A stretch of DNA of 64,000 nt from Balaenoptera acutorostrata. Its lineage: Eukaryota > Chordata > Mammalia > Artiodactyla > Balaenopteridae. The position numbers were made by a program, and so were the translations under genes. The DNA lies in NCBI RefSeq assembly GCF_949987535.1, contig NC_080074.1:26929268-26993267 (forward strand). Reading direction: 5' to 3'. The notes below the pieces were generated by a model. It saw only the letters and a program-made list of their open reading frames with translations, was not told the DNA's origin and did not search any database. Positions 12,053-23,994 of this stretch are shown piece after piece; the stretch's first letter is position 1, and each line of letters begins with the position of its first letter.

Positions 12053-12330
12053 CCCTAGGGGGATTGTTTTTTTAATTGATTCTTTTGGCTCTCCTTCGTG
12101 GACGATCATGTCGTCTGCAAACAAAGATAGTTTTATTTCTTCCTTTTCTTTCTGTATGCCTTTTACTTTTCTTACTGTGTTAGCTGAGTGCCATCCAGTA
12201 CAGTTTTGAAAAGGAGTGGTGAGAAGGGACAGCCTTGCTTGTTCTTGTTCTTACTGGGAAAGCTATTTTTCTTACCACTAAGTATGCCTTTCTTTCTGCA
12301 TTGTCACGTTCACATCTAAGAATTTTCGTT

Positions 12331-13445
12331 GTGTATGAAAAGTCCTTGACTGTTTATTTAGTGTACATCTTTAGAGATGAATTTATTTTGTTTCTCTGAA
12401 AATGTCTTTGTTTTACCATCATTCTTCAAAGTTGTAGTATTGCTGTATTTATCAAATGTTAGTTTGGCAGTTGTTTTCTTTCAGCACTGTACATTGTGTT
12501 CTGGCCTTCACTATTGAAGTCACTTCTGTCTTTTTGTTGCTCTTATTTGCATGCACTTTGTCTCTTTCTGCCTGATTTTAAGATCTTCCCTTTATTTTTG
12601 GTTTTTAGCTGTCATAATGTGATGTGTGTAGGTGTGGATTTCTTTTTATTTACGTGCTTTGGGATTGTAAGACTTTCTTTTTTGGTATTTATTTATTCAT
12701 TTGGCAGTGTCGGGTCTTAGTTGAGGCACGTGGGATCTTTAGTTGCAACATACAGGATCTTTTTTTTTTTAGTTGCGGCATGCGGGATCTTTAGTTGTGG
12801 CATGTGAACTCTTAGTTGTGGCATGTAGGATCTAGTTCCCTGACTAGGGATTGAAACTGGGCCCCCTGCATTGGGAGCATGGAGTCTTAGCCACTGGACC
12901 ACCAGGGAAGTCCCTGTAGGGCTTTTTATATCTGAGAATTGATACCTTTCCTCAGTTTGGTGATGATGTCAAACTGGTTTGTTTCTTTTTTTTTTTAAGA
13001 TATTGCTTCTGCCCTATTCTCTCCTTTCTTTCTGGGACTCCAATTTCATGTCTGTTAAAGTGACATTTTAACTTTATTCTCTGTATTTCTTTCCTTCTTT
13101 TCTATATTTTCCATCCTTGTTTCTCTTTCTACTTTATCTTGAACATATTCTTTTAAGCTATCTTCCAATTCCTTCCTAAACTATGTCTAATCTGGGCTGT
13201 TTTACCCACTCAGTTGAGCTCTTAATTTTGGTTATCATATTTTTCAAGTTTAGAGTTTCCATTGGTTTCTTTTAATGGTTTCTAATCCTTTCCCAAATTT
13301 CTCAACCTTCTTTTCTATTGCTTTGTACACAATTAGAATTTAAAAAATTCTTTTATAGTCATTGTCTGCTATCTCTTTAATAGTGAGACCCTGTGTGTCT
13401 GCCTATCGTCTGTTGTTTCTGTGGCTTTAATTCATGTTACCTTAT
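12331..13445 (-). mobile_element. L1/HAL1 ORF1-type remnant, antisense, split by a SINE
   Basis: T-rich sequence resembling the antisense of old L1/HAL1 ORF1; for example 12560-12670 'tttcTGCCTGATTTTAAGATC...' and 13240-13420 'tttagagtttccattggttt'. A SINE at 12680-12915 splits it. No frame survives. Confidence 0.5.
12680..12915 (-). mobile_element. Short, old tRNA-derived SINE
   Basis: Reverse-oriented relative of the CHR SINE with a shorter body, several 'agttgcggcatgcgggatct' phrases and a head reading 'ccaccagggaagtccctg' on the + strand. The 'agtccct' head variant is shared with the copies at 14631, 22940 and 60236 and marks an older subfamily. Confidence 0.8.
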
Positions 13446-14618
13446 CTTCCCATGGATTTTTACATGTGTGTATGTGTCACATATTTATTTTTTAGAGCAA
13501 TTTGAGGTCTAGTCTAATATCTTTCTTCTGAATTATCCTTATTCCTAAGAGGCAGCCTTTGAAGTCTCTATCCAAAATGAAGGGTGTTCACCAGGGCTTC
13601 TCCACTCCTTGCTGATCTAATATATCTTTCTTTGAATTTAAAGACTGTCCCAGGGCATTCAATCTCCCAGCTACCTCTCTGGAATTGACAAATGCCTCTA
13701 GGGGAAGGGTGGTTCCAAGTGCCAGTCTCATCTTTCTGCATCCATATCTTCCCCCGTTCCCATCTCAGTGAATATTTATTCTTTTGTTTTCCAGTGTCTT
13801 CAAGCTGATTTTAAAAAAGTATGTATCCAGCTTTTCTTGCTGTCCTTAGCGGGAGGCTTGATCCAAATTACTTAGTCCTCTATTACTGGTAATAGAAGAC
13901 TGTCTTCAGATTTCTTGGTATAAGAGATAGATTATATGGTAACTGAGTTGGGGTTTTCCATTTTTAGCTAAAAATGTCCTTATATAATTAGTATAAAAAA
14001 ATAGAAGTTCTTTCTTTGTAACCTTGAATATAGAATGATGGACCACTTTTGAAGGTCAGAGAAAGAATTGTTTTATGAGGCCTTTCTATCTATGACACTA
14101 GATATCTATTTGGAGGACTACCATACTATATTTTTCAAGATTATTATTGATAAGTTGATTACTACTGAATTAGAGAACTGGATATGTTATATGTGCAGAG
14201 TACTTGAAAACAGATAAACAATTCATTCTGACCTTGGTTAGATTCACACAAATTGGCAGGTAGTTTTCTGTGATTCTTAACTATCCGTAGAGGAGAAAAT
14301 TCTGGAAAAGGCTATTGGCAAATGCAACCCAGGGGCTCATAACTTTGAGTCAAGGATTTCTTTCCAGTATCTAACTACTGTGTTTAAGCCTATTTATATT
14401 CAATCATCACAGACATAGGGAAAAGTTAGTGATTATCGTGCATACTAGAGTCCATTTTCATTAGTATAGGGTTCACAAACTAGGAGAAAATCTGCGTGAA
14501 CAAAGGTGTGATGTGCATATTTATTCAGGGGCTAGCTGGAGTAGAATATTCTTGGCAGATGGTAGGAAATGAGATTACACAAGGTAGATTGGGGCTGATT
14601 GTGTAGTGCTTTGAAAGA
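13446..14618. other. Upstream DNA without recognised features
   Basis: Bases 13446-13800 may be the worn end of the flanking LINE. From about 13800 to 14618 the sequence is AT-rich and unique to the eye: no open frame of note, no repeat family recognised and no CpG-rich promoter. Confidence 0.4.
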
Positions 14619-14630
14619 CTGGGATGTTTT

Positions 14631-14895
14631 TTTTTTTTTTTTTTTAAATATTTATTTGGCTGCATCAGGTCTTAGTTGCCGCACGTGGGATCTTCCCGGC
14701 ATGTGGGATCTTTCGTTGTGGCCAGCAGGCTCTAGTTGTGGCGCATGAGCTGCAGGGTGCGCAGGCTCAGTAGTTGCGGCACGCGGGCTTAGCTGCCCCA
14801 CGGCATGTGGGATCTTAGTTCCCCGACCAGGGATCGAACCCGCCTCTCCTGCATTGGAAGGCTGATTCTTAACCACTGGACCACCAGGGAAGTCC
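14631..14895 (-). mobile_element. tRNA-derived SINE, 'agtccct' head variant
   Basis: Reverse-oriented, 265 bp, with poly-T at the left and head at the right. Its target-site duplication ctgggatgtttt is perfect (14619-14630 and 14896-14907) although the body is diverged. Confidence 0.88.
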
Positions 14896-14907
14896 CTGGG
14901 ATGTTTT

Positions 14908-15776
14908 GATTTTGTCTCATATGGGAGCTTTTAAGTGAGTATGAGAAATCAAATAACAGTTTCTGACTATTAATCTGGCAGTGTTTGGAGGGTAGACTAG
15001 AGAGAAAATATTGGAAGCAGGGCTAATAAAAAGCTCTAATAGTCTAGTTACGAGATGATACAAGCTTGACTTTTTGTGGTTAAGTAGGAATGGAGAGAAT
15101 GGAATGCATTTTAAAGAAAGAGTATTTGTTGTTCATACATGGGAAGTTGAGAGAGAAAGCAGAGAAGACTTTGAGGTTGTAAGTGTGGATGAATGGTAGC
15201 CTAATACTGGTATCAATATCAGAAGCTGGAAAGTAAGGATGTTGAAGGTAGATTGAAAGCAAGGGTAATGAATTTGGTTTCAGATAATTTGAATACAGGG
15301 TGATAGAATTGTTCATTATCTGAAAAACAGTTTGTAGTTGTTAAAAAGAAAATTTAACAGTAAAATGTTGAAAGTGCAAGGTGCAAGTTTTCCTGTCAGT
15401 GAGTCCCCCCATTATTATTTCCCCAGAAGTTACCACTATTCGCTGCTTGGTGTACCACTATTTGACTCTTTTTATGTGTATGTAAACATATGTGTGTGTG
15501 TATCTGTCATTTATACTCTTCACCATGCTGTGGGGATAGATCTAACTTGTCCTTTTTAATGCATAGTATAGATAAACCTTTATTTGTAGAAGTTTAGCTT
15601 ATTTCTGATTTTTTCATTTTTTTAATTAAAAAAAAGTCACAAAGAATATTCTTATATAGTAATTACATTTGGGTACTCATCCAGCTATTGTCATAGAATA
15701 AATTCCTAGGATTGGGCCAGGGGATAAGCAGATTTATCATTCTGATACAGGTAACTTTGCAGAAAGCTTACTATAG

Positions 15777-15827
<51 letters not shown>

Positions 15828-17652
15828 TGTACGCATGCAAATTAACATGGTATTTTTTGTGGTATGAGGGGAAAGTATATCATGCGTTTGGGTGTGGTAC
15901 CTACTGGTGATGTGTGTTGGTATATTCTAGCTTTATTATTCAAAAAATTAACATATTAAAAAGTAATGAAATTGTAAACATCATCTTGGAACAGGAGAAA
16001 TCCTCCTGGTTTGGGAAAATACAAGAGGGCAGTACACATATGTTTGCATAGAAACTAGAATTGGAGATGAGGTAATGGTGGTGGTGATTGAGAAAGGGAT
16101 ATTCTGAAATTAGTGAAGTCCTGGAAAGTACGTCTAGTGAATATTTCAGTGCCAAGGGGGAAGGAGATAAATCATTTTAATTTTATTTTCCAGAAACTTT
16201 CAGGTCTTTGTAAATTTTATTTCTGTGAGGACTTAACTCTCATTTTAGGGTAGGGGTCAGTGAGAATGTTTACTTTACTGTCAAGTTAACTGGAATACAA
16301 AGGAAAAAAATATTTTATCTTGGAAATCTTTCTTTCACTAGTAGTAGGACTAAAGGGTAGCTTTTGATTTTTCTAATGTAGTGTAAGCTTTTAGCTAATT
16401 AAAACTAAAACCTCATAATGCCTTTTGGTGATATTATTAGAAAGCATTAGATATGTTTATGTTTCTGTCTCTTAAAAATTAATTTGGATCAAAGAGCAGA
16501 ATCCAAATTACATGCCAGTTTTATGATCCAGTTTATTAATTCCATGGCAAATGTATATTCTTGACAGGATTATATGTTGTGGCAGCTGCTACAAACAGTG
16601 CACTCTGCATTTGCAAAGGTTGAATCCTTGTCACATTTAACCGAAGAATAAGGAGTAAGGTGTCCTGGAAGGACTTTTACCCCTCTGTTAAAATAGATAA
16701 AGCAGGAAACCAAAGCAACCTCAATTTTAGTTTAAAAGTCTTCTTATGTAACATGTAGACATCACATTAATTTATCAGAAATGATGTAGTTCAAGCAAGA
16801 CTCAGTAATTCAATGGTTGGTTTGTGTAGGCTAAAGATGGTCTCTTGTAGTAAGAAAAGGTAATTCATAATCACCCATGACTAAGGGAGGTACTGTTAGG
16901 AAAAAAAATATATAATAGTTTTGAGAAAGATGAATGAAGTTAAAAGGGACAGAATTGTTTTGATTAAAATTTTTGTTTTTAATTATTTACAGTAAGAACA
17001 CTGTGTCATCATTTTTTACTTCTAGATACAGCAAACATTTGGTTACTTTCATAATCCTGGATTGGTGCTTTTGGGGATAGCTGAGGTGATTGACTTTGCT
17101 GTTCTTAGCACAGTGCATAATATATAGATGATCAATATTTATATGTTGACTGATTTCTTCTCTGAATCTGCAGCCTGAGTGCAGTCACCTTGTGTCAAAT
17201 AAAAGATCCTTTGTAGCATTAATCACAGACATAATTACATGCTGAAGGTCATCTTTGTGAAGACTGTGATTCTCCCCAGCCACTTATCAAGTTCCAAATA
17301 GCTTTTCCCCTGGTTTCGGAGTATGGATTTCGTACCAGAATCCACTCTTGAAGTTTACCTCAGTAACTTCAGGAAACATTGGTGATTTGTGAATCTGGGA
17401 CTACCTATACTGGAAGAGTCGTTACATCTAGTTAGGCTAATATTTGAAGATAAGACCTTGATGGGCACAGAAACTGCATGGAAGTAAAGAAAATTTAAGG
17501 TATGATTCAACTTTATTCTTGAATTTTATTTTATGAACTACTGAAAATTGGGTTTGTTATAGAAATGATAAGGAGAATAATAAGAAGTGATAAAAAATAT
17601 ATAATACTGAAAGAGTTCACTGATCACTAATTAAGTGTATTTCTCTCTTCAG
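14908..17652. other. Upstream DNA / probable 5'-UTR intron
   Basis: Mostly unique AT-rich sequence with a GT microsatellite (15779-15824) and an L2-like tail near 17080-17145. No promoter, CpG island or first exon can be identified. The stretch 17160-17500 is less repetitive and ends in 'tttaag|gtatga', which could be a non-coding exon border, but nothing supports this beyond the dinucleotide. Confidence 0.35.
15779..15824. repeat. (GT)n microsatellite
   Basis: Uninterrupted GT dinucleotide run of about 23 units, followed by 'tttgtgtacgcatgc'. It is the longest perfect microsatellite in the window and is likely polymorphic. Confidence 0.97.
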
Positions 17653-17752
17653 GTATAATTTGGCCTCCCGAGATTCTGTCTTAGCACGAAGAAAGTGAAA
17701 AATACTCTTGAAAAGAAAACTAAGACAATAAGAAAGCAAGACTTGCTTTTAC
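17653..17752 (+). other. CEP83: CEP83 5' UTR part of the first coding exon
   Basis: The acceptor tatttctctcttcag ends at 17652, so this exon is internal and a non-coding exon must precede it. The 100-nt leader carries an in-frame TAA at 17729-17731, seven codons before the ATG at 17753, which rules out an N-terminal extension. The exon's first bases are GTATAA, so the acceptor reads AG|GT. Confidence 0.85.
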
Positions 17753-17925
17753 ATGGTTGTCAGCTCACTAACCAATATGGACACTTTTCCCACCATTTTT
17801 CCTCCTGGTGGAGACAGTGGGCTGACCAGTTCTCAATCTGAGTTCCAAAAAATGTTAATTGATGAACGGTTACGATGTGAACATCATAAAACTAATTATC
17901 AGACTCTGAAAGCTGAACATACAAG
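17753..17925 (+). CDS. CEP83: CEP83 coding exon 1 (residues 1-58)
   Basis: Encodes [13 protein letters not shown]... through ...LKAEHT plus two bases of Arg58. CEP83 is a coiled-coil protein of the distal appendages of the mother centriole. Established knowledge: it is the most upstream of the distal appendage components, recruits CEP89, SCLT1, FBF1 and CEP164, and is required for docking of the centriole to membrane and for cilium formation; human mutations cause nephronophthisis type 18. The start at 17753 matches the human start from memory. Its context is weak (T at -3, G at +4). The in-frame ATG at 17777 (Met9) has A at -3 and G at +4, so leaky scanning is plausible. The donor is AG|gtaaat at 17926. 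The low-complexity N-terminus is followed from about residue 30 by the first helical part. Confidence 0.96.
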
Positions 17926-18358
17926 GTAAATAAATTACTTAAATTTGGAAGTGAGAGGCTTGATTAAAAATTTTTATTTTGTCTGAATGTTTGCTCTGGA
18001 ACATACAGTATAATTTTGTTATTTTGCAGTATACAGTATACATTTAAAACTTTTTAAATACAAGTAAATTTTCTTTAAATGAAGTGGGTTATAAATTTAT
18101 AAAAGTCTTGTTTTGAAAGTAGCAAGACATGTAAAATTAAATGTATCTAGGTGGCTAAATATGTTTTTTTCCCCTTCAAAGTAAAATTGCATTCAGAAAT
18201 TACAGTGTTAATAATAAATGAAACTATAAAGCAATTATATTTGTAAGTTTAATGAATATATGATATTGATCTTGCTCTGTAGTGTTGGTTGACTTCACAT
18301 AAAGTAATGCGATTAGAAAGCAAAGGATACACTTAAATTCTTCTTTTTAAAAAATCAG
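17926..18358 (+). other. CEP83: CEP83 intron 1
   Basis: 433-nt intron, AT-rich, with gtaaat donor and aaaatcag acceptor. No repeat or conserved element is recognised in it. Confidence 0.9.
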
Positions 18359-18509
18359 GTTGCAGGATGAGTACATGAAGTCACAAAATGAGCTCAAGCG
18401 CCTATTAAATGAAAAGCAGACTCACCAGGAAAAATTTCAGCTGCTGCTTGAAGAGCTACGAGGGGAATTAGTAGAGAAAACTAAAGACTTAGAAGAAATG
18501 AAGCTGCAG
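18359..18509 (+). CDS. CEP83: CEP83 coding exon 2 (residues 58-108)
   Basis: Completes Arg58 (AG|G) and runs [16 protein letters not shown]... to ...DLEEMKLQ. Length is 151 nt, phase 2 in and 0 out. The acceptor is aaaatcag and the donor cag|gtaaga, close to consensus. The protein is continuous charged heptad-like coiled coil (Leu, Glu, Lys rich). Intron 1 before it is only 433 nt and intron 2 after it is 15.4 kb, the longest complete intron here. Confidence 0.96.
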
Positions 18510-19774
18510 GTAAGAAAATATATTCAAGTTAGTATAAAAGTAGTCAGATATTTAGTGGAAATAAATAATTTTGGTAAATTTGGTAAATTCTCTCTATATT
18601 CTTAATGAATATTTTGTTGTATCTCTGGGTGGTATAACTTAATCTTCTTTCATATACTCTAGAATGTTAGCTACCCTGTAGGGTTTAGCCACAAAACTGT
18701 TATTTTAGGTAAATTTGTATTATATTTCCCGTTCTGATTTAAATAATATCTCACTCTTCAGAATAATTGGAGGAAAGGCCAGTTTGTATTGATAAAAAAT
18801 CACAATTTAAAAATATTTTTAAAAATAAAGGTTTATTGGATTTTTTTAAGTACTGTAACTGATGCTGAGCTAAAAATGCCTGATGAGCTTCTTAAAAGAC
18901 ACTGTAAAACCAATATGTGTACGTAATTTATGTGCACAATGTAAGGTAAATGGAGTTTCTAAAGTAACAGATAGTTGGTACTAAAGTACTGACTAGTTTC
19001 TTTTGATATTTTTCACACTATTCATTTTCCATTTGCCTAAAAAGCAGAGCAAAGCTAAACCTCAGCACCAAACTTACTGTAAATTCAAATTAGTAGGTAT
19101 TACTAGTGATATTTTCCTGTAATCTCTGAGTAGCTCCAGCTGTGGATTTCTACTTATCTAGTACTTGTTACAATAAGGCATTATTAATATTGGAGTCATG
19201 GGTTGATAGAGTGAAAAGCCATCTTTCAAGTCATCCAGTGTGGCATATCATCCAATTCATGTATTCTTTTGACAGCAGTGTTAAAGGAGTTTGTCGTTCA
19301 GTATCATCTCGAAATCTTCCATTGTTGGAAACACCACGACTTAAGCTTGGGTTAGAGCCTCCACCATGTTTACTGTTTCATTCCTAGGTATACATATTTA
19401 GGACATTTAAACAAATAAAAACCTCAGAAATGTCAGTTGAAGAGGGAAATATAATTTAAACCTTTAGAATTGGTGGATTAATTTGTTTTGCAAAAATTGA
19501 GGCCTATATGAATGCAGTCTGTGAGCACTAAACCCAAGGTATTCAAAGTATTCTTTTCAGGCATTGAAGATGTAATCACTGTTTCTTGAGAGTAACATGT
19601 AGACATGCTTATTTGTAACAAGCACATGCAAAATGGCCTAAGAAGACTGGAGTGGCTATATTAATATCAGATAAAATAGACTTCAAGACAAAGAGTATCA
19701 TTAAAGATAAAAAGAATGTTTTTATAACCAAAAAAAGGGTCATTTCGCCAGGAAGGTGATGACCTTCAACAAAT
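18510..19774 (+). other. CEP83: CEP83 intron 2, first part, unique sequence
   Basis: AT-rich unique DNA. Bases 19640-19735 ('ggctatattaatatcagata...') look like a short old L1 endonuclease scrap. Nothing else is recognised. Confidence 0.45.
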
Positions 19775-19935
19775 AGTTATGTTTCTATTCCTTAGTTTTC
19801 TCATGTGAAAAAGGGCATAAAGGTTTTTATCTAACAGGGGTTGCTGTAAGGACTAATGAGATAATAACCTGTATGTTTTCAGTACGGTGTCTGGCACATA
19901 GTAGCTACTCATAAATGATGGCAATTTTTATTCTA
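19775..19935 (+). mobile_element. MIR SINE remnant
   Basis: Matches the MIR layout: 'ttagttttctcatgtgaaaa' (the CCTCATCTGTAAAATGGG block), 'gctgtaaggactaatgaga', 'ggtgtctggcacatagtagctactcataaatg'. It is ancient and diverged. Confidence 0.75.
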
Positions 19936-19936
19936 T

Positions 19937-20033
19937 TGGAATACAGCCTCCATGAGGGCAGGAACTTTTTTTTAGTGTGTCTCCAGTGCTCAGGATGGTG
20001 CCTAGCAAGTATTTGTTAAATGAATGACATGAA
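19937..20033 (+). mobile_element. L2-type LINE 3' end
   Basis: The classic L2 tail phrases are present: 'cctccatgagggcaggaac', 'gtctccagtgctcaggatggtgcctagc', 'gtatttgttaaatgaatga'. It lies directly after the MIR. Confidence 0.75.
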
Positions 20034-20163
20034 TAAGTAGAATAAATGAGCGAGTCGGAATTGTTCTTTTCATACATAGTATAATGTTGCACTTGTTGTC
20101 TCACAGGTATCTAGAGCCTTAGCATCTTAGAGTTGATAATCATCTAGTTCTCTTTCATATCTG

Positions 20164-20575
20164 TCATGAGTTGAATTGTGTCCCCCAAAAGATAAGTTGA
20201 AGTTCTAACTCCCAGTACCTCAGAATGTGACCTTATTTGGAAATAGGGTTTTGCAGATGAAATTACTTAGGTTAAGATAAGGTCATACTGAAGTATGACA
20301 GGCCCTTAATCTAATATGACTGATGTCCTTAATAATAAGAAGAGAAAAGACATAGAGACAGAAACACATGGGTGGTGGTGGAGCAGAGAGAACGTCCTAT
20401 GATGACAAAAGCAGAGATTGAAGTGTTGCAGCTGCCAGGGAATGCCAAGGATTGCCAGCACATCAAGACAAGCTAGGACAGGGCAAGGAAGGGTTCTTCC
20501 TACAGTTTTCAGAGGGAACACTTAGCCGACACCTTGATTTTGGACTTCTGGCCTCCAGAAGTGTGAGGCAATAAA
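20164..20575 (+). mobile_element. MLT1-type MaLR solo LTR
   Basis: An ancient ERVL-MaLR LTR, recognised by 'gagttgaattgtgtccccc', 'aatgtgaccttatttggaaatagg', 'taatatgactgatgtcctta' and near the end 'gacaccttgattttggacttctggcctccag'. It has lost its final part. It is a remnant of an endogenous retrovirus-like element with no coding sequence. Confidence 0.8.
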
Positions 20576-21214
20576 TTTCAAAGCAGAATTCCTGTTTGGA
20601 GCTCTTATGACACAGAGCTCTTCATTCTGTGCTTCAGTGCTTTCAGTGCTAGAGAACCTAGTGAACTTGTAAAGTGATACACTTCCATTTATGGATTGGA
20701 GTATGTTAAGCATTTTCTCTATCATATTGAAAGGAAATCATCCTCCCTGTAGCCTCCCTGTTGGTTATTGCAGTGTTCCTTGGACCTACACAAAATAACT
20801 CTGGATATTTCTTCATGTGATAACTTCCCAAATGTTTGCTGATAAATAAAATTTATCTGGTAAAGTTTCTGTTTTTCAAGATAAACATATCTGATTTCTA
20901 TGTGATATTTACCTGGCAGAAATAACTGAAAGAAGCATTTATACATAAATACACATATTGAAGCAATTTAGCTATTTGCTTCAGTGGGTGTTTGCAATTT
21001 GTACAAATTGTGAGTTAAGTAAATCCAGCAAAGTAAAATCAGCAAGAAATACTTCAATGAAGGTTTTATGAAAGATGATTATTTAAAAAATACACGTGTA
21101 TTGTCTACCTGCAAAATGCCTTTTCTGATTTAGAATTTAATATCTCTTTGGCTTCATAGAAGAACAATATAAAAGACATTCATTTAAAGAATATTTCTGC
21201 ATCACTTGTGTAGT
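20576..21214 (+). other. CEP83: CEP83 intron 2, unique sequence
   Basis: AT-rich intronic DNA with no recognised repeat or signal. Confidence 0.4.
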
Positions 21215-21345
21215 TGTAGTGAATGGGGATAATAATAGTGCCTAGCTCATAGGATGATTGTAAAGTTGCAATGAATCAATGATAAGAAATTATTAGTACG
21301 GTGCTTTGATGTCGTAAGTGGTTAGAACAAGTTAGCTATTACATT
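21215..21345 (+). mobile_element. MIR SINE remnant
   Basis: The 'tgaatggggataataatagtgcctagctcataggatgattgt' layout is the 3' half of MIR, followed by a decayed tail. Confidence 0.7.
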
Positions 21346-21610
21346 GTTGTTATGTAACATGTTAGCAAAACCTTTTTTAAAAATATGGGAGTCATTTTAT
21401 ATGTTTCTGATAAAAATTTAAAAAAATTAATTTACCAAACATTTGTATGCTTTCTTTGTGCCAGGTAATGAAAACTGTGTAAACCAGTATGTTTACCATT
21501 TTATTTGGCTGCTAGGAAGCTCAGAGCAAAATTTATTACTCAGTTTGTCATTAATCTTTTAAGAATCTCTGGCACAGCAATATTTGCCCCCTTAAATCAA
21601 AATATTCTTG

Positions 21611-22005
21611 GTCTGTTTTATATTATTATTTTTTATTGGAGTATAATTGCTTTACAATGTTGTGTTAGTTTCTGTTGTACAATGTACTGAATCAACTCTT
21701 ATGTATACATATATCCCCTCCCTCTTGTACCTCCCTCCTCACCCCATCCCACCCACCTAGGTCATCACAGAGCACCAGGCCGAGCTCCCTGTGCTATACA
21801 GCAGGTTCCCACTAGCTATCTATTTTACACATGGTAGTGTATTTATGTCAAACCTTATCTCCCAATTCATCCCACCCGCCCCTTCCCCCGCTGTGTCCAC
21901 ACGTCTGTTCTCTACATCTGTGTTTCTTTTCCTGCCCTGCAAATAGGTTCATCTATACCATTTTTCTAGATTCCACATGTATACGTTAATATTGTTTTGT
22001 ATTAT
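21611..22005 (-). mobile_element. 5'-truncated L1, 3' UTR only
   Basis: Reverse-oriented L1 3' UTR: 'ttttattggagtataattgc', 'ctgtgctatacagcaggttcccactagctatct', 'ccattttt ctagattccac'. It is recent-looking and severely 5' truncated (about 390 bp). An approximate A/T-rich duplication flanks it (tattattatt at 21622 and near 22002). Confidence 0.8.
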
Positions 22006-22390
22006 TAATATGACAAATGTTGGAGTATTGAAGATTTTTTATAGATTTAATATAGGTAATGACACATAGACGGTTGTATGACAAAGCATTCTTTTAAGTT
22101 TCTTTTCAGACAAGTAGTGGCAGTATTCCATTAGAAATCTAAGACACAGCATAATTTCCTCCTAATATGACATTGAGTTAACCCTCTAATTCTATGTCTT
22201 TGGTGTATGTCAACTTTGAGAGAGAGGGAGAGGGGAGGAAGATAGATTTTTCTATGTGTGTGCTTGTTGTTAATAAGTTTCTTATGAGATAAGCATCTCT
22301 AACCATAGATTTTTTTCTTTATCAGAGACCTCATTGATCACAAGACTCCTGTGTAGTTACCAATTGCAGTGTTGTTTTTTCCTTTGTGTA
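22006..22390 (+). other. CEP83: CEP83 intron 2, unique sequence
   Basis: Contains a short GA-rich stretch (about 22220-22245). Otherwise nothing is recognised. Confidence 0.4.
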
Positions 22391-23675
22391 GATACATTTT
22401 TCCATCAGTATCATTTTCCTTCCATCTTATGGACTTTAACATTTCTTATAGTGCAGAAATACTGGTGAGAATTTTTTCAGCTTTTATATGTATATATAAG
22501 AAATGGTGTTTAAAGGTATTTCTGCTGAGTATTGAGTTCTAGATTGACAGTTTTTTCCCCTAATACTTTAAAGATGTTGCTCTTCTGTCTTCTCACTTAT
22601 GTGTCACATAAGAAATTTGTTGTCATCTTTATCTTTGTTCTGTTTATCTAGTGTGTCTTTTTTTCTTGTCAGCTCTTAAGATTTTTTTCTTTATTGCTTC
22701 TTTTCAGTAATTTGATTGACCTGCCTTTGCACATTTCTTCATGTTTCTGGTGCTTGAGGTTTAATGAGCTTCTTGGGTCTGTGGGTTTATAGTTTTCATC
22801 AAATTTAGAAAAATTTTAGATATTTTATCTCAAAATATTTTTTTCTGCCTCCTATTTGGTTTCCTTTGGGGACTCTGCTATTAGGCCACTGAAAGTTCTC
22901 CCATAACTCACTGATGTTCTGTTTGTTTGTTTGTTTATTTTTAAAGATTTATTTTTAAATTTATTTATTTTTGGCTGTGTTGGGTCTTAGTTGCGGCACG
23001 TGGGATCTTCGTTGAGGCACACGGGATCTTTCGTTGTGGTGCATGAGCTCTTGGTTGCAGCATGCAGGCTTCTCTCTAGTTGTGGCGTGCGGCTTTTTCT
23101 CTTCTTTAGTTGTGGCGTGCAGCCTCCAGGGCATGTGGGCTCTGTAGTTTGTGGCATGCAGGCTCTCTAGTTGAGGCGCATGAGCTCAGTAGTTGTGGCG
23201 TGTGGGCTTAGTTGCCCCTCGGCATGTGGGATCTTAGTTCCCTGACCAGGGATCAAACCCGCATCGCCTGCATTTTAAGGCAGATGCTTTACCACTGGAC
23301 CACCAGGGAAATCCCTGTTTATTTATTTTTAATATTTTTGTCTCTTTGTTTCATTTTGGATAGTTTTTGTTGTCATGTCTTTAAGTTCTCTGATCTTTTT
23401 TCCTGCAATGTCTAATCTGCCAGTAATTTCATAGTGCATTTTTCATCTCAGAAATTGTAGTTTTTATCCTGAAGTCCTATTTTGATTTTTTTCATATTTT
23501 CCTTGACATGTTCAATCTTTACTGTAGCTTTATGTGGAATTCAGTTATAGTAACTATATTAATGTCTTTGCTAATTTTAGAATCTCTGTCACTTCTGGGT
23601 TGGTGTTGGTTGGTTGGTTTTCTTTTCCTATTTATTGTGGGTAGTATTTTCAGGCTTCTTTACATGTCTGCTAAA
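22391..23675 (-). mobile_element. HAL1/L1 ORF1-type remnant, split by a SINE
   Basis: Antisense of an old LINE ORF1 region ('cttcttgggtctgtgggtttatagttttcatcaa', 'ctgctattaggccactgaaagttctcccata'), interrupted by the SINE at 22940-23315 and continuing to about 23600. It is the same kind of sequence as 61-480 and 12916-13445. No frame remains. Confidence 0.55.
22940..23315 (-). mobile_element. tRNA-derived SINE, 'aatccct' head variant
   Basis: Reverse-oriented, about 375 bp, with (TTTA)n at the left and the head 'ccaccagggaaatccctg' at the right. Its body has extra 'agttgtggcgtgc' phrases. A TGTTTATTTTTAA-type duplication flanks it. Confidence 0.85.
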
Positions 23676-23690
23676 TTAAAAAAAAATTTT

Positions 23691-23990
23691 TTTTTTAATT
23701 TTATTTATTTATTTATTTATTTATTTATGGCTGTGTTGGGTCTTTGTTTCTGTGCGAGGGCTTTCTCTAGTTGCAGCAAGCGGGGGCCACTCTTCATCGC
23801 GGAGCGTGGGCCTCTCACTATCGCGGCCTCTCTTGTTGCGGAGCACAGGCTCCAGACGCGCAGGCTCGGTAATTGTGGCTCACGGGCCTAGTTGCTCCGC
23901 GGCATGTGGGATCTTCCCAGACCAGGGCTCGAACCTGTGTCCCCTGCATTGGCAGGCGGATTCTCAATCACTGCGCCACCAGGGAAGCCC
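23691..23990 (-). mobile_element. CHR-type SINE
   Basis: Reverse-oriented, near-consensus copy inserted at an A/T-rich site. The duplication is roughly ttaaaaaaaaatttt (23676-23690, repeated at 23991-24006). Confidence 0.88.
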
Positions 23991-23994
23991 CTAA

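Larger units (their letters stand above)
11096..12330 (-). mobile_element. Old L1, right part (ORF2), interrupted by two SINEs
   Basis: Antisense ORF2 resumes directly after the second copy of the 9-bp duplication ('tatttaattctttgacttct') and continues to the region encoding the reverse transcriptase motif (cgtctgcaaacaaagatag, about 12110-12130, the antisense of FADD). SINEs at 11241-11611 and 11725-12052 interrupt it. It is the same element as 2380-4642. Confidence 0.7.

Noticed and set aside
17460..17506. Possible non-coding CEP83 exon ending 'tttaag|gtatga' near 17500.
   Set aside because: It fits only a dinucleotide and a loose consensus. There is no acceptor, conservation or transcript evidence.
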